A stretch of DNA of 5,630 bases from Pseudomonadota bacterium (lineage in GTDB: Bacteria; Pseudomonadota; Gammaproteobacteria; Burkholderiales; Burkholderiaceae_C), in contig JAEWBU010000272.1 in NCBI GenBank assembly GCA_023390985.1, forward strand, positions 1-5,630. The letters are read 5' to 3'. How positions within the stretch are numbered: position 1 is the stretch's first letter; every line of letters begins with the position of its first letter. The position numbers and the translations under genes are program-made. This document shows positions 5,193-5,630 of this stretch, piece after piece. The notes below the pieces were generated by a model. That model was not told the origin of the DNA. It saw only the letters and a program-made list of their open reading frames with translations, and did no database searches.

Positions 5193-5630
5193 ATGAGCGC
5201 CAACGCCACCCCGCGCGTCGTCGTCATCGGCGCCGGCATAGTCGGCACCAGCATCGCGCTGGCGCTGCGCAAGCGCGGCGCCGACGTCACGCTGGTCGAC
5301 CGCGACGAGCCCGGCCGCGGCTGCAGTTTCGGCAACTCGGGCGCGATCAGCCCCGGTTCCGTCGCGCCGCTGGCGATGCCCGGCGTGCTGGCGTCGGTGC
5401 CCGGCATGCTGTTCGATGACGAGAGCCCGCTGTACCTGCCGCTGCGCTACCTGCCGCGCGCCCTGCCCTGGCTGCTGCAGTTCGTGGCGTCCGCGCGGCC
5501 CACGGCGGTGGAAGCGGCGGCGGCAAGGCTGGCCGCCATCCACGCCGGCGCGATCGACGCGCACGAGGCGATGACGCGCGAGCTGGGCGTACCGGAGCTG
5601 TTCCTTCGCCGCGGCCACCTGCACCTGTAT
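5193..5630 (+). CDS. FAD-dependent oxidoreductase, DadA/D-amino-acid dehydrogenase-like, N-terminal part
   Basis: The gene starts at ATG 5193, one base after the amidohydrolase TGA, and stays open to the window end; 146 residues are visible out of about 410-430 usual for the family. The N-terminus has a Rossmann FAD-binding fold: VVVIGAGIVGTSIALALRKR with GxGxxG at residues 13-18, then the acidic end of the second strand in LVDRDEPG. The next segment, GCSFGNSGAISPGSVAPLA, is a hallmark of DadA-like D-amino-acid dehydrogenases and related glycine/D-amino-acid oxidases, in which it contacts the flavin. These enzymes oxidatively deaminate D-amino acids, or other small amines and amino acids, to a keto acid, passing electrons to the respiratory chain or oxygen. 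Its place after a binding protein and a hydrolase suggests that it acts on the amino acid or amine released. The catalytic half lies outside the window, so the substrate class is open. Confidence 0.9.
   Translation, partial: MSANATPRVVVIGAGIVGTSIALALRKRGADVTLVDRDEPGRGCSFGNSGAISPGSVAPLAMPGVLASVPGMLFDDESPLYLPLRYLPRALPWLLQFVASARPTAVEAAAARLAAIHAGAIDAHEAMTRELGVPELFLRRGHLHLY

Noticed and set aside
2330..5407. A minus-strand reading frame of about 1025 codons without a stop.
   Set aside because: Most of it is antisense to the Bug, amidohydrolase and flavoenzyme genes, all with clear family homology. Its low-complexity Arg/His/Val-rich translation is what high third-position GC produces. Only the part from 2872 to about 2648 is real coding sequence, the 5' portion of the hydrolase.

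Overview
The window is a gene-dense, very GC-rich stretch with strong G/C preference at third codon positions. A Bug/TctC-type solute-binding protein, a TctA-type permease and a CGTCATTCCCGC-type palindromic repeat occur together. This points to a betaproteobacterium of the Burkholderiales (Comamonadaceae- or Alcaligenaceae-like). The placement is inferred from gene content and composition, not from a marker gene.

Layout, left to right. (1) Positions 1-294 hold the C-terminal end of a TctA-type permease of the tripartite tricarboxylate transporter (TTT) family, followed by a hairpin that may be its terminator. (2) 413-1069 (+) encodes a small protein made of two tandem ABM-like (dimeric alpha/beta-barrel) domains. 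(3) 1085-1170 is a composite REP-like palindromic element in the convergent gap. (4) On the minus strand, 2872 to 1180, lie a carbon-nitrogen hydrolase gene (nitrilase superfamily, N-carbamoyl-D-amino-acid hydrolase-like) and an IclR-family regulator, overlapping by one base (TGATG). The hydrolase is frameshifted by one missing base near 2648. (5) 2873-2992 is a divergent control region with two near-identical 15-bp repeats exactly 21 bp apart, one of them covering the likely -35 box of the rightward operon. (6) The rightward operon from 2993 encodes a Bug-type binding protein, a COG1228-type metal-dependent amidohydrolase and the N-terminal third of a DadA-like FAD amino-acid oxidase/dehydrogenase, which runs off the window.

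Read together, 1180-5630 looks like a divergently organised, IclR-controlled catabolic locus for a nitrogen-containing organic acid such as an N-carbamoyl, N-acyl, amide or dipeptide-like compound. The Bug protein would capture the substrate in the periplasm, one or both hydrolases would cleave a C-N bond, and the flavoenzyme would oxidise the released amino acid or amine. The substrate is not determinable from the sequence. No gene-free stretch exceeds 300 bases; the three intergenic gaps (about 110-120 bases each) are described as features.
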